A stretch of 64,000 nucleotides of DNA from SAR202 cluster bacterium (GTDB taxonomy: Bacteria > Chloroflexota > Dehalococcoidia > UBA6926 > VFHL01), in assembly GCA_009392005.1 (NCBI GenBank), contig VFHL01000007.1, positions 1 through 64,000 of the forward strand, read 5' to 3'. How positions within the stretch are numbered: position 1 is the stretch's first letter; each line of letters opens with the position of its first letter. Below, piece after piece: positions 35,584 to 44,006 of this stretch. A program made the translations under genes and the position numbers. Under the pieces are notes generated by a model, which saw nothing but the letters and a program-made list of their open reading frames with translations, searched no databases and was not told the origin of the DNA.

Positions 35584-36300
35584 TCACTCAACACCCAGGG
35601 CAACCTTTTGTTTCTGGAACAATTTCTGTATCCCATTTGAAGCCAAATCCAATATTTCATCCATTTGGTCCCGGGTGAACGAGGCAGTTTCAGCAGTCCC
35701 TTGCACTTCAACCAAGCGGTCATCACCAGTCATTACGACGTTGAAATCAACCTCTGCCGCAAGATCTTCTTCATAACAAAGATCAAGAAGTACTTCATCC
35801 TGAAGAAGACCCACACTAATCGCACCGACAAAAGTCCGAAGAGGATTGTTGGTAATTATGCCTTCCCTCTTCATCTTTTCACACGCCATATGCAATGCCA
35901 CATACGAGCCAGTAATCGCCGCAGTTCGTGTCCCAGCATCTGCCTGAATCACATCACAATCAACGGTTAAGGTCCGTTCACCTAATTCAGAAAAATCTAC
36001 GACAGCTCGCAGCGACCTCCCAACTAGCCGGCTGATTTCATGACTACGTCCAGACGAGGTACCTCTCTCGCGAGGAGTGCGAGTAAGGGTCGCACGAGGC
36101 AGCATCGAGTATTCAGCTGTAACCCAACCTCTACCTTCTCCTCGCATCCATTGTGGAATTCTTTCTTCCAAAGATACCGCACAAAGAACTCTGGTTCCGC
36201 CCTGCTCAATAAGAACAGAACCTTCCGCATAATCCAAGTAATCAAGCACAATGTTGACAGGTCGTATTTCATCTAAGCCGCGTCCATCAATCCGAGACAT
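35584..36300 (-). CDS. rph: Ribonuclease PH
   Basis: This 238-residue phosphorolytic 3'-5' exoribonuclease trims the 3' ends of tRNA precursors. Conserved blocks are GSVLIEQGGTRVLCAVS, GWVTAEYSMLPRAT, RSHEISRLVGRSLRAVVD, TVDCDVIQADAGTRTAAITG and a DLCYEEDLAAEVDFNVVMT-like active site near the end. The ATG at 36300 follows AGAGGTG and gives MSRIDGRGLDEIRPV, the usual start; the frame extends upstream to 36378 without support. It is the first gene of a minus-strand pair with mfd. Confidence 0.96.
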   Translation of the reverse strand: MSRIDGRGLDEIRPVNIVLDYLDYAEGSVLIEQGGTRVLCAVSLEERIPQWMRGEGRGWVTAEYSMLPRATLTRTPRERGTSSGRSHEISRLVGRSLRAVVDFSELGERTLTVDCDVIQADAGTRTAAITGSYVALHMACEKMKREGIITNNPLRTFVGAISVGLLQDEVLLDLCYEEDLAAEVDFNVVMTGDDRLVEVQGTAETASFTRDQMDEILDLASNGIQKLFQKQKVALGVE

Positions 36301-36460
36301 ACACACCTCTTTACAAAAATATCCAAAGCGTATATTAGAAGTTTTCGCGACACCGAGCAACGAATTTTTCAAAAACAATTGTTATTGGTGAAGTAAAGAC
36401 CTAAGACCGATCGCTGCACCAAACTATAAAGAGTCGAATCGCACAAGATCTCAATTCAAC

Positions 36461-36469
36461 TGGTATAAT
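36461..36469 (+). promoter_or_regulatory. Extended -10 promoter of ilvE
   Basis: TGGTATAAT is an exact TGnTATAAT element. It lies about 42 nt before the ilvE ATG at 36511, in the divergent region shared with rph. No -35 box is obvious. Confidence 0.65.
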
Positions 36470-36510
36470 AATGACTGCATAAAAGGCTACTTTTACACCG
36501 GGGGGGATAA

Positions 36511-37449
36511 ATGCCTGAATTCTCATTTTTTCAAGGGCAAGTTGTACCTACTTCAGAAGCTAAGATAAGCATTCGCACCCATGCATTCAACTATGGGACC
36601 GCCGTTTTTGAAGGAATTCGCGGGAACTGGAATGAAGACACCAATCAAGTATTCCTCTTCCGGCTACGTGAGCACTACGAACGGTTAGTGCGGAGCGCAC
36701 AGGTATTGAACATCAAGATAGCTTACACAGTAGATGAGATGTGTGATATCACTACCAAGTTGGTAGCGAAATGCGGCTTCAAAGAAGATATCTATATTCG
36801 GCCAATCGCGTACAAATCATCGGATATCGTTGGCCTACGGGTACATGATCTTGATGATGACTTTTTGATATATGTCACGCCCTTTGGAAATTACTTGGAG
36901 TCTGACAAGGGCATTAGATGTTGCATTGCGAGCTGGTCACGAATTGACGACAATATGATTCCATCTGGAGCAAAGATCAATGGCGTATATGTCAACAGTT
37001 CTCTTGCTAAAACCGAAGCTGTTTGGCGCGGTTTTGATGAAGCCATTCTCTTAACTAGCACAGGGCACGTATCTGAAGGTAGTGGCGAAAACATATTTTT
37101 GGTAAAAAATGGTGCACTCGTAACCCCGGATCTTTCCAGCAATATCCTTGAGGGAATTACTCGCTCAACTATAATTGAACTAGCGGAAGCCGAATTGGGC
37201 TTAACAACTACTGAGCGGCGTATCAACCGTAGTGAACTATTCCTTGCCGAAGAAGTATTCATGACAGGAACCGCTGCACATGTAACACCAATTATCGGAA
37301 TTGACGGTCGCAGCGTTGGAGATGGAACAATTGGTCCCATAACAAAACGGGTGCAAGACCTTTATTTCGATATCGTAAAAGGTAAAGAGGATAAGTACAT
37401 CCATTGGTGTACTCCAGCACTTGATCCTGCTATTACAAACTCTCTATAG
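36511..37449 (+). CDS. ilvE: Branched-chain amino acid aminotransferase
   Basis: This 312-residue fold-type IV PLP enzyme catalyses the last transamination to Ile, Leu and Val. Characteristic blocks are THAFNYGTAVFEGIRG, IRPIAYKSS, SGAKINGVYVNSSLAK (the PLP lysine is K155), GFDEAILLTSTGHVSEGSGEN and FMTGTAAHVTPI. A G-rich stretch (GGGGGGAT) precedes the ATG and an extended -10 promoter lies upstream. The ilvBNC and leuA genes lie about 13 kb further on. The small membrane protein and PAP2-like genes that follow may share its transcript. Confidence 0.95.
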   Translation: MPEFSFFQGQVVPTSEAKISIRTHAFNYGTAVFEGIRGNWNEDTNQVFLFRLREHYERLVRSAQVLNIKIAYTVDEMCDITTKLVAKCGFKEDIYIRPIAYKSSDIVGLRVHDLDDDFLIYVTPFGNYLESDKGIRCCIASWSRIDDNMIPSGAKINGVYVNSSLAKTEAVWRGFDEAILLTSTGHVSEGSGENIFLVKNGALVTPDLSSNILEGITRSTIIELAEAELGLTTTERRINRSELFLAEEVFMTGTAAHVTPIIGIDGRSVGDGTIGPITKRVQDLYFDIVKGKEDKYIHWCTPALDPAITNSL

Positions 37450-37598
37450 AACTTCGTTAAGCGGAATTTTCAATAATTATCATCTTTCCAGAACATCTAG
37501 CTAATGCTGAATTAATAGCCCGCTATTCCCTTTTCACATTCCTAGCAGCATGTGGCATCATCCAAGTCACTGCCGCAATCAGTCATATAAGAGGTGTT

Positions 37599-37931
37599 TT
37601 GTGGTTGCAAAAAAAGCGTGCCACAATCATTCTCGGTTGCACAATAACAATCACCTCATTTGGATGGTTTTTTAATTGGTATTTAAGCCTTTCTAGCGAT
37701 GAATTGCGCGGCTTAGAAGGGGTCGAACAATCAATTTTATTCGTAACAACAACTCTAATAGCAACGGTATTCAACTATGTGATTGCTGCCTTAATTCAAA
37801 GCATCACTAATATACAAATTCAAGAAAACAGATCGACTAAAGATAATTTGCCAAAGAATGGTATAGAAATGCTAAAAACATCAAACTTGATGACTTTAAT
37901 CTTTTCCAGAAGAAACGACCAAAATGTCTGA
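37599..37931 (+). CDS. Small membrane protein of unknown function; start uncertain
   Basis: The boundaries give a 110-residue protein from TTG 37599, with two hydrophobic segments (ATIILGCTITITSFGWFF and SILFVTTTLIATVFNYVIAA) and a polar tail. The same frame is open back to 37461, and the extra codons encode a credible N-terminal membrane helix (SLFTFLAACGIIQVTAAI), yet contain no ATG, GTG or TTG. The true start may therefore be a rare codon (ATT 37476 or ATA 37473 behind GCGGAA). The gene lies between ilvE and a PAP2 gene that it overlaps by 8 bp, so it is likely real. No family is recognised. Confidence 0.55.
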   Translation: MWLQKKRATIILGCTITITSFGWFFNWYLSLSSDELRGLEGVEQSILFVTTTLIATVFNYVIAALIQSITNIQIQENRSTKDNLPKNGIEMLKTSNLMTLIFSRRNDQNV

Positions 37932-38529
37932 ATTAGAGCAAACCATTTTCTCATCGCTCAACGATCTCGCAGGGAAAAACCCTCTCGCAGATTTTTTTGT
38001 TCGACTATTAGTTAATGATTATTTTGTACTCATCACTCTTTCTCTTTTCCTCTTTGGATTTTGGTTCGCTGGATCTTCCACCAAGGTCCGTGAATCCTAC
38101 CAACAGCGCATTATCGGTGCACCAATTTCTATCGTTTTGGTTAATGTTACGATCGTAATCATTAACACAATTGGCTTACCTTTTTCTCGTACCCGTCCAT
38201 TTCATCAGCACCCTGAAGCATTAGAAACAACTCTAGCTCTTTTTTATCCGCCACCAGACCCTTCGTTTCCAAGCAATTCGGCAGCAGTCGCTTTCGTTCT
38301 TGTATCGACTACTTGGGGCTTGAACAAGAAAATAGGGTTTATTGCTACCATTCTTGGTTTGGGGCTCGCATTCAGTCGCATCTACGCCGGAGTCCATTAC
38401 CCTTTAGACGTTATTTCAGGAATAGCTTTAGCACTGATTGCAAGTTATGTTACACAGTCATTCTTAAAGAAATTCTCTTTGATTCCGAAGACGATAATAC
38501 GGTGGGCTCGTATGATTTATCTTGCATAA
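37924..38529 (+). CDS. PAP2-superfamily membrane protein with altered active site
   Basis: This 201-residue protein has about six hydrophobic segments and a PAP2 (lipid phosphatase) core. Motif C1 appears as FSRTRPF, C2 as SFPSNSAAVAF and C3 as SRIYAGVHYPLDVISG. In C2 the histidine that normally follows PSG/PSN is serine (S119), and no lysine is seen at the usual place in C1, so activity is uncertain. Family members dephosphorylate undecaprenyl pyrophosphate or phosphatidates at the membrane. It overlaps the preceding small membrane gene by 8 bp and converges on the CpsB-type gene. Confidence 0.8.
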   Translation: MSELEQTIFSSLNDLAGKNPLADFFVRLLVNDYFVLITLSLFLFGFWFAGSSTKVRESYQQRIIGAPISIVLVNVTIVIINTIGLPFSRTRPFHQHPEALETTLALFYPPPDPSFPSNSAAVAFVLVSTTWGLNKKIGFIATILGLGLAFSRIYAGVHYPLDVISGIALALIASYVTQSFLKKFSLIPKTIIRWARMIYLA

Positions 38530-38552
38530 ACAATGCACTTAGATTATTTCAA

Positions 38553-39302
38553 TTAAACAGCAGAAGAATCACTTTTGGTACCTACGTCTTCGCGAAGACT
38601 TCGGCCTTCAATGATCGCTCGTGGTGTCTCTGACACCATACGTTCTACTTGCGAAAAGCCTGTAATCCGACCCGCCAATTCTAAAGCGTCGCTTAGAACC
38701 GGTAAACGAAACCCATGAGCGCTATGCGCATCGGAAGCGATCACATCTACGCTTTCCGTTTCCAGTAATTTAATCGCGGTTTCGTTTGCTGCGTCCCCAA
38801 AGTGACCCAGTAAACTACCCGCGTTGATTTGTGTTAGCATCCCCTTTTCCCTAATTGCGGTGATGATATTGGGGTCTTTTTGCACTTCAGTATTGCGCTC
38901 AGGATGGGCAATAATCGGAGTAAAACCATCTCTACAAATTTCTGCTAACACCCCATCAACCCAATCTGGGTAATCAAAAAAAGGCAACTCAATCAATACA
39001 TATTGCGATTGTTCAAAAGATAGAAGTTTTCTATCCAACAATCCCCTAGGAACATCTTCTGAAATCGCGATTTCCTGACCCAAACGAACGGTGATCTTAG
39101 TCCGAGACTTTTCGGCGATTTGATCTCTGAGCCGAGAAGCATAACTAGATGGGTCCTGTCTTACTATTGGGAAATGATGCGGAGTCGCCACAATCAACTC
39201 AATACCATCTGCTTGAGCCATCTGTAACATTGCAATTGATTCACTACTATCTTGCGCTCCATCATCAACACCTGGAAGAATATGGTTGTGAATATCAATC
39301 AT
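38553..39302 (-). CDS. CpsB/YwqE-type PHP tyrosine-protein phosphatase
   Basis: This 249-residue PHP-fold metalloenzyme has MIDIHNHILPGVDDGAQ (the metal-binding start of CpsB proteins), VATPHHFP, then IIAHPERNTEV and DVIASDAHSAHGFR. CpsB/YwqE phosphatases reverse tyrosine phosphorylation of capsule or exopolysaccharide kinases. It is the last gene of the minus-strand block after the two PIG-L deacetylases, 24 bp downstream of the nearer one. Histidinol phosphatase is a less likely alternative, since the DDGAQ and HPERN motifs are typical of CpsB. Confidence 0.88.
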   Translation of the reverse strand: MIDIHNHILPGVDDGAQDSSESIAMLQMAQADGIELIVATPHHFPIVRQDPSSYASRLRDQIAEKSRTKITVRLGQEIAISEDVPRGLLDRKLLSFEQSQYVLIELPFFDYPDWVDGVLAEICRDGFTPIIAHPERNTEVQKDPNIITAIREKGMLTQINAGSLLGHFGDAANETAIKLLETESVDVIASDAHSAHGFRLPVLSDALELAGRITGFSQVERMVSETPRAIIEGRSLREDVGTKSDSSAV

Positions 39303-39326
39303 ATGAAGTTCAGCTCGCGATGTAAT

Positions 39327-40058
39327 TCAAATATTGAACGTGTGTCTCTTGAAGCCTTCGGCGTATGCATACCCGTGCTCCTTGGCTAATTCAGATGTTC
39401 GTCCCAACATCCGAGATCTAATACCATCTAAGTCTGAAATCTGGCTACGATGGGATTTCAACGCATCTATGCGTATATCCATTACGTCAGAGATATCAAT
39501 TACAACGTCAGGCGTGTCTGTGAATCCTGTGTAAATTTCCGCAACTTTATGGGGCTGCAACCCATCTTTAACCTGCTCTGGGAAATGAAGATGATCCCTT
39601 GCGACAGGATAAACAGCATCAAAAGTTGCCTGCCCTGCATTCCTATGATCTCTGTGATTATGCCGAACACGTTGATAAGGATCTTGGCAGAAGATGATAT
39701 CCGGGCGAAATCTACGGATCTCACGAGTGATTTTTCCTATCACCTCTCGAGAAGCTTCCAATTCACCATCGCCATAGCGCAAAAACGTCACGTCAGTGCA
39801 CCCAATCGCGGCGGCCGCGTCTCGCTGTTCTTGTTCACGAATAGGAACCAATCTCTCAGATGTCATATCAAGATCATTACTGCCCTTGTCACCACTCGTG
39901 CAAAGAACAAAAGCGATTTCCATCCCTTCTTTTGCAATCTTAGCTAGAGTCCCTCCAAAACCAAATTCAGCATCATCAGGATGTGCTACCACAACCATCG
40001 CTTTCTTATAAACCAACCATGGCTGGTCGGGGCTTTCGTTAGAACTGGGGTTAACCAC
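39327..40058 (-). CDS. PIG-L/LmbE-family deacetylase, copy A
   Basis: This 243-residue protein has the zinc motif AHPDDAEFGFGGT (the HPDD/E signature), followed by VLCTSGDKGSNDLDM, RYGDGELEASREV and the downstream RVRHNHRDHRNAGQATFDAVYP, where histidines complete the site. The family removes acetyl groups from GlcNAc-type glycosides. The GTG start at 40058 follows GGAGG. It is a paralogue of copy B, 163 bp upstream in transcription order. The substrate is presumably an N-acetylated glycoside. Confidence 0.92.
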   Translation of the reverse strand: MVNPSSNESPDQPWLVYKKAMVVVAHPDDAEFGFGGTLAKIAKEGMEIAFVLCTSGDKGSNDLDMTSERLVPIREQEQRDAAAAIGCTDVTFLRYGDGELEASREVIGKITREIRRFRPDIIFCQDPYQRVRHNHRDHRNAGQATFDAVYPVARDHLHFPEQVKDGLQPHKVAEIYTGFTDTPDVVIDISDVMDIRIDALKSHRSQISDLDGIRSRMLGRTSELAKEHGYAYAEGFKRHTFNI

Positions 40059-40221
40059 GATTTCTAACCTCCTCTACTTATCTGTTACATTTACCCTAAA
40101 ACGATTCCTCACCTAAAATATCTTAGATCAACGACACAAATCCATTATATCCAGATGGCTTTGTCAATAAATTAATGGCTCTTGAAAATACGAGTGGTTC
40201 TTTTTAAACGATCGAATTTAG

Positions 40222-40962
40222 TCAACCAAACATTTTCCGCAGGCCATAACTCCGAAAAGCTTCAGCATATTTGAAATCCTGCCGATTTTCAGTAGCAATT
40301 CTTAGCGATCTTTTTTTCAATTGCTCAAGAAAACCGGATTGTCCATTCGCCCCTGAAATCATATCTTTAACTTGACTCGTATGCATCAAGATTGAACTTG
40401 ATTTAAGTTCAACAGTTTCCGTTATATCAACAAATGTATCTGGGGTCTCCGTACCATAAAAGAAAACTTCCTCCGTATTATGCACTGCTAAACCTTGTGC
40501 CAAATGTTCAGGATAATGCAACCTGTCTCGGGCATATGGAAATGCAGCATCGATTGTAACTAATCCAGTAATCCGGTGGTCACGGTGTATATAAAAAGTG
40601 GTTCTGAAAGGATCTGGACAAAACACAACATCAGGTTTGAATCGACGGATATTGTAAACAAGTGTTCGTCGAAAATCATGATCGTCTTCTAGTTCCCCGT
40701 CCCCAAAATCAAGAAATGTCACTTCGCTCACGCCTAATGTATTTGCGGCAGCGCGCTGTTCTTTCTCCCGCTCACTTTCCAAATAATCTCTTGACATATC
40801 GGTATCTCGACTACCCTTATTCCCATTAGTCGCCACAATATAAGAGACTTTGGAACCACTCTGTACGAGGCGAGCCACGGTTCCACCACAACTAAACTCT
40901 ATATCATCAGGATGAGGGCTAACAAAAAGAACCCTATCGACTCTGCCCAAATTTTCCACCAT
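40222..40962 (-). CDS. PIG-L/LmbE-family deacetylase, copy B
   Basis: This 246-residue protein has SPHPDDIEFSCGGT (zinc and catalytic Asp motif), VATNGNKGSRDTDM, FLDFGDGELEDDHDF and IHRDHRITGLVTIDAAFP. It is clearly paralogous to copy A. The ATG at 40962 follows GAGGAGGTTGAGATT; an upstream in-frame start at 41049 is less likely. It follows an MshA-like glycosyltransferase by 93 bp, so the pair could do the same glycosylate-then-deacetylate sequence as MshA/MshB or BshA/BshB. Two copies side by side suggest different substrates or successive deacetylations. Confidence 0.92.
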   Translation of the reverse strand: MVENLGRVDRVLFVSPHPDDIEFSCGGTVARLVQSGSKVSYIVATNGNKGSRDTDMSRDYLESEREKEQRAAANTLGVSEVTFLDFGDGELEDDHDFRRTLVYNIRRFKPDVVFCPDPFRTTFYIHRDHRITGLVTIDAAFPYARDRLHYPEHLAQGLAVHNTEEVFFYGTETPDTFVDITETVELKSSSILMHTSQVKDMISGANGQSGFLEQLKKRSLRIATENRQDFKYAEAFRSYGLRKMFG

Positions 40963-41055
40963 AATCTCAACCTCCTCATAGTATGCGTTGGCTAGGACAG
41001 CATTTCGGGATGAATCCTTCAAACGCTCAACATATTTGGTTGCGATCAATAATAT

Positions 41056-42255
41056 TCATGGTCGTTTTGTGAATGAGCTATATAAAGCCCCGATCTCCGA
41101 TGCAACTTTTCCCCATCCCAAGTGCATAACTGAAGCACGCGCAGCATCCTTAAAACTATCCCTTAAATATTTGTTCCCAACAACAATCTCAAGTCGCTCA
41201 GCGAAACTTTCAGGACGCCGACACGAAACTAGGTAACCGACTTCATCACTTTGAACAATGTCAGATAATCCCCCAACTCGCGAAGCAATAACAGGAGTGC
41301 CACACGCCAAAGCTTCTACGGCAACTAAGCCGAAACTTTCATAATATGATGGAATTGCAACAACATCGGCTGCATTATAGTAGAGTGGCAATTCACTGTG
41401 ATCCACAGGCCCAACGAATTCAATATTTGAATTGAGATTCAACTCTTGGACCAAATCATCTAGCCTTTCCATTTCTGTTCGTTCAGACTCTCCTCCTACA
41501 ACAATCAATCTCGGAGAGTCAACATCTTTCAGCATCGCAACAGATTTACATAGCAGATCAACTCCTTTTAATGGCTCAATCCGACCAACAAAAAGTATGA
41601 TCGGCCTGGCATCAAAATCAAGCTGTGATCGTGCCTCAAATTGTTCACTAGGTTTAAACAACTCTAAATCAACGCCACATGGGATGACAAAAACCTGTTC
41701 GGATGTTGCACCATAATAATTGACCAATGCCTCTTTTTCATGAGTTGTGAACGCAACTACTCCATCTGCCAAACTAATTATGCTGGCCTCTATAGATGCC
41801 CTATCTGCACTCTCTATCGTGCCTGACATAAAACGCTGCTTCACTTCGGCCAGAGTATGAAAGCTCGTTATATGAGGTACTTGCCAAATTCGTTTCAGAT
41901 GGTTTCCGACGAAACCGGACAACCAATAATGACTATGAATGACATCATAAATCTTACTTTCATCCGCAGCAAAACTTACTAAATTCTCGATAAAATTAGG
42001 TAGTGCGCTCAACAATTCGTATTTGTCTAGATCAGGTTGGCCAGCACGCAAATGAATTATGCGCAAAGATTCGTTAATTCTAGTTATCTTCTGCGTACAA
42101 CTTTCGTGATCACGGGTATAGATATCAATAGACAGATCACTACCAATAATAGAACGTGCCAATGCCAAAACATAGACATTCATTCCCCCAGCATCCTGCT
42201 CCCCAAGAGTAGCCAAAGGGCAGCTATGTACTGTCAGTACTGCAACATTCAACAT
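41056..42255 (-). CDS. GT4-family glycosyltransferase, MshA-like
   Basis: This 399-residue GT-B enzyme has an N-terminus close to MshA (mycothiol) and sucrose-phosphate-synthase-type proteins: DAGGMNVYVLALAR for the nucleotide-sugar loop, DVIHSHYWLSGFVGNHL, and the C-terminal IILFVGRIEPLKGVDLL and PSYYESFGLVAVEALACGTP (E-x7-E signature). It would transfer a sugar, perhaps GlcNAc, from an NDP donor to a small acceptor or glycan. It begins 2 bp after the FemAB-like gene and is followed by two PIG-L deacetylases. The acceptor is not known. Confidence 0.9.
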   Translation of the reverse strand: MLNVAVLTVHSCPLATLGEQDAGGMNVYVLALARSIIGSDLSIDIYTRDHESCTQKITRINESLRIIHLRAGQPDLDKYELLSALPNFIENLVSFAADESKIYDVIHSHYWLSGFVGNHLKRIWQVPHITSFHTLAEVKQRFMSGTIESADRASIEASIISLADGVVAFTTHEKEALVNYYGATSEQVFVIPCGVDLELFKPSEQFEARSQLDFDARPIILFVGRIEPLKGVDLLCKSVAMLKDVDSPRLIVVGGESERTEMERLDDLVQELNLNSNIEFVGPVDHSELPLYYNAADVVAIPSYYESFGLVAVEALACGTPVIASRVGGLSDIVQSDEVGYLVSCRRPESFAERLEIVVGNKYLRDSFKDAARASVMHLGWGKVASEIGALYSSFTKRP

Positions 42256-42257
42256 GT

Positions 42258-43256
42258 TTACATCGCATCTGCCAGTTCAATGAAACACCTATAAACAATC
42301 TGATCCTGGCCACCTAGATGATATTTATATGGTTCATTCGTTCTCAAGAAATCGAATTTATCATCACCTTCAAGTATGGCATTCTCAATGCTATAGGCTT
42401 TAATCAACAAACCGACACTTAATGATGAATATGCAGTATCAAAACCACTGTTATACAAAAAAAACGTGCCATTATAACTGAATCCTAATGCAGCAGAAAC
42501 AACGGTTTCCCTCTCCTCAAGTACGTGAAGCCTCAGGTAACCCAAACCAGCCATGCTAAATATTAAATTGCGAAAAAATTCTTCGCGTTCCTCATTCAAA
42601 AACTGTGCTTTGTCTTCACGACTTATGCGCATAAGACGAAAGAATTCATCCATTAACCTTTCCAGCTCTGTGCCCATTTCTTTTATGACACGATACTGAA
42701 AGCCTCCTGCTTCCTCCAAGCGTCTCCTTTTTCTGCGCAACTCATGACGATCTTTCTTCCTCATCCCAGTCAGATAATCATCCCATGTATCAGGCAAGGC
42801 CGCATAAGGCGCTACATCCCATTCTGTAATTTCAACAGAATGGCCTATCTCACGCGCTATCTGCGGTAACATTTCAACTATTGGAGATCCAACCTGCAAC
42901 CCTTGAAAATCGATTGTTTGCCACGATTGGTCACTAGCATATTCAAGAAATGCGTCGAAAACACCTTGCTCGTAATCAGGGTCAACAAGAAAATCAAGAT
43001 AGTCACACAAATTAGTATCAGCAGAGAATGAAACATCTCCATCATCTCTGCGAATTATAGCCAACCCAACCAAGGTACCCTTCAAGCGAATTGATAGGGG
43101 AGACTGACCATCTGCATTGAGATCCACATCTACCCATGGCTCCTGCCATTCAGGAACCAGAAAGATTGTATTCGCTTGCTTGCACCTGCGTACCAAATCC
43201 CACCACTCCGCTTTTAAGTCGGCAAATTTCTCCTCTTGGATCTCGTATTCGTCCAT
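42258..43256 (-). CDS. FemAB/GNAT-like (CelD/BioF2-type) acyltransferase
   Basis: This 332-residue protein shows the layout of the CelD-like acetyltransferase family: an N-terminal domain (EEKFADLKAEWWDLVRRC) and a C-terminal GNAT fold with MRKKDRHELRRKRRRLEEAG followed by AALGFSYNGTFFLYNSGFD and SVGLLIKAYSIENAI. Members are linked to polysaccharide or lipid-glycan synthesis and add acyl or aminoacyl groups to amines. AGGACATTTT precedes the ATG. It lies 8 bp after folE and 2 bp before the glycosyltransferase, so the three are one transcript. The donor and acceptor are unknown. Confidence 0.82.
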   Translation of the reverse strand: MDEYEIQEEKFADLKAEWWDLVRRCKQANTIFLVPEWQEPWVDVDLNADGQSPLSIRLKGTLVGLAIIRRDDGDVSFSADTNLCDYLDFLVDPDYEQGVFDAFLEYASDQSWQTIDFQGLQVGSPIVEMLPQIAREIGHSVEITEWDVAPYAALPDTWDDYLTGMRKKDRHELRRKRRRLEEAGGFQYRVIKEMGTELERLMDEFFRLMRISREDKAQFLNEEREEFFRNLIFSMAGLGYLRLHVLEERETVVSAALGFSYNGTFFLYNSGFDTAYSSLSVGLLIKAYSIENAILEGDDKFDFLRTNEPYKYHLGGQDQIVYRCFIELADAM

Positions 43257-43264
43257 AAAATGTC

Positions 43265-43870
43265 CTAAGAGTTTTCTTGAATCATTGAAAGAAAACGATT
43301 TTCAATCTCTGGAGAGCTATCAAATATCCCCCGGGTTACGCATGTAACAACTTTGCTGCCAACATTTTTTACCCCACGCAAACTCATACATGAATGCTCT
43401 GCTTGCATGAAAACTGCAACGCCCTGGGGCTGAAGTTTATCCAACAATGTATCTGCGACTTGATTCGTAAGTCGCTCTTGAATTTGTGGCCGCCGTGACA
43501 AAACATTTATCATGCGAACTATTTTGCTCAAGCCAAGAAGTTCCCCATTTGGTATGTACCCAACATGAGCGATTCCATGAAAGGGGATTAAGTGGTGCTC
43601 ACATATTGACGCAAAGTTGATATCTTTCAACAAAACAATTGAGTCGTAATCTTCGTTAAACACACCATCAAGCGCATCGATCGGATCTACAAACAATCCA
43701 CTAAACACCTCAGAATACATTTGAGCGACACGACTTGGAGTATTGACTAGGCCAGGCCGCGTTGGATCCTCACCAACAGCATAAAGGATCTCCCGTACCG
43801 CTCGTTCAACCCGTTCTGAGTCGATCAAGCCATGCTTTACCACATCTCCTATGTCTTCTTTTTCAAACAT
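43265..43870 (-). CDS. folE: GTP cyclohydrolase I
   Basis: This 201-residue enzyme opens GTP to 7,8-dihydroneopterin triphosphate, the entry to folate and pterin synthesis. It has the zinc-binding ICEHHLIPFHGIAHVGY and EHSCMSLRGVKNVGS blocks, plus GLSKIVRMINVLSRRPQIQE and an N-terminal GEDPTRPGLVNTPSRVAQMY. The ATG at 43870 with GGAG at 7 nt is preferred; an in-frame start at 43900 is less likely. Its place as first gene of a block with glycosyltransferase, FemAB-like and deacetylase genes, and not with other folate genes, is unusual. Confidence 0.96.
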   Translation of the reverse strand: MFEKEDIGDVVKHGLIDSERVERAVREILYAVGEDPTRPGLVNTPSRVAQMYSEVFSGLFVDPIDALDGVFNEDYDSIVLLKDINFASICEHHLIPFHGIAHVGYIPNGELLGLSKIVRMINVLSRRPQIQERLTNQVADTLLDKLQPQGVAVFMQAEHSCMSLRGVKNVGSKVVTCVTRGIFDSSPEIENRFLSMIQENS

Positions 43871-44006
43871 CGTTTTGCTCCAAATACCTTGAACGCCCAT
43901 TCAGCAATCAAAACCTCTTTGTTCAAAAACAACGTCCATTCATCAATTCTAGGGGACTAACGTGGCCACAAAATCAGTGCTATGTGTTGGCATCAATCGA
44001 TTTAAC

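Noticed and set aside
39327-42255. Complete mycothiol pathway
   Set aside because: No MshC-type cysteine ligase or clear MshD is present, so only an MshA/MshB-like core can be claimed.
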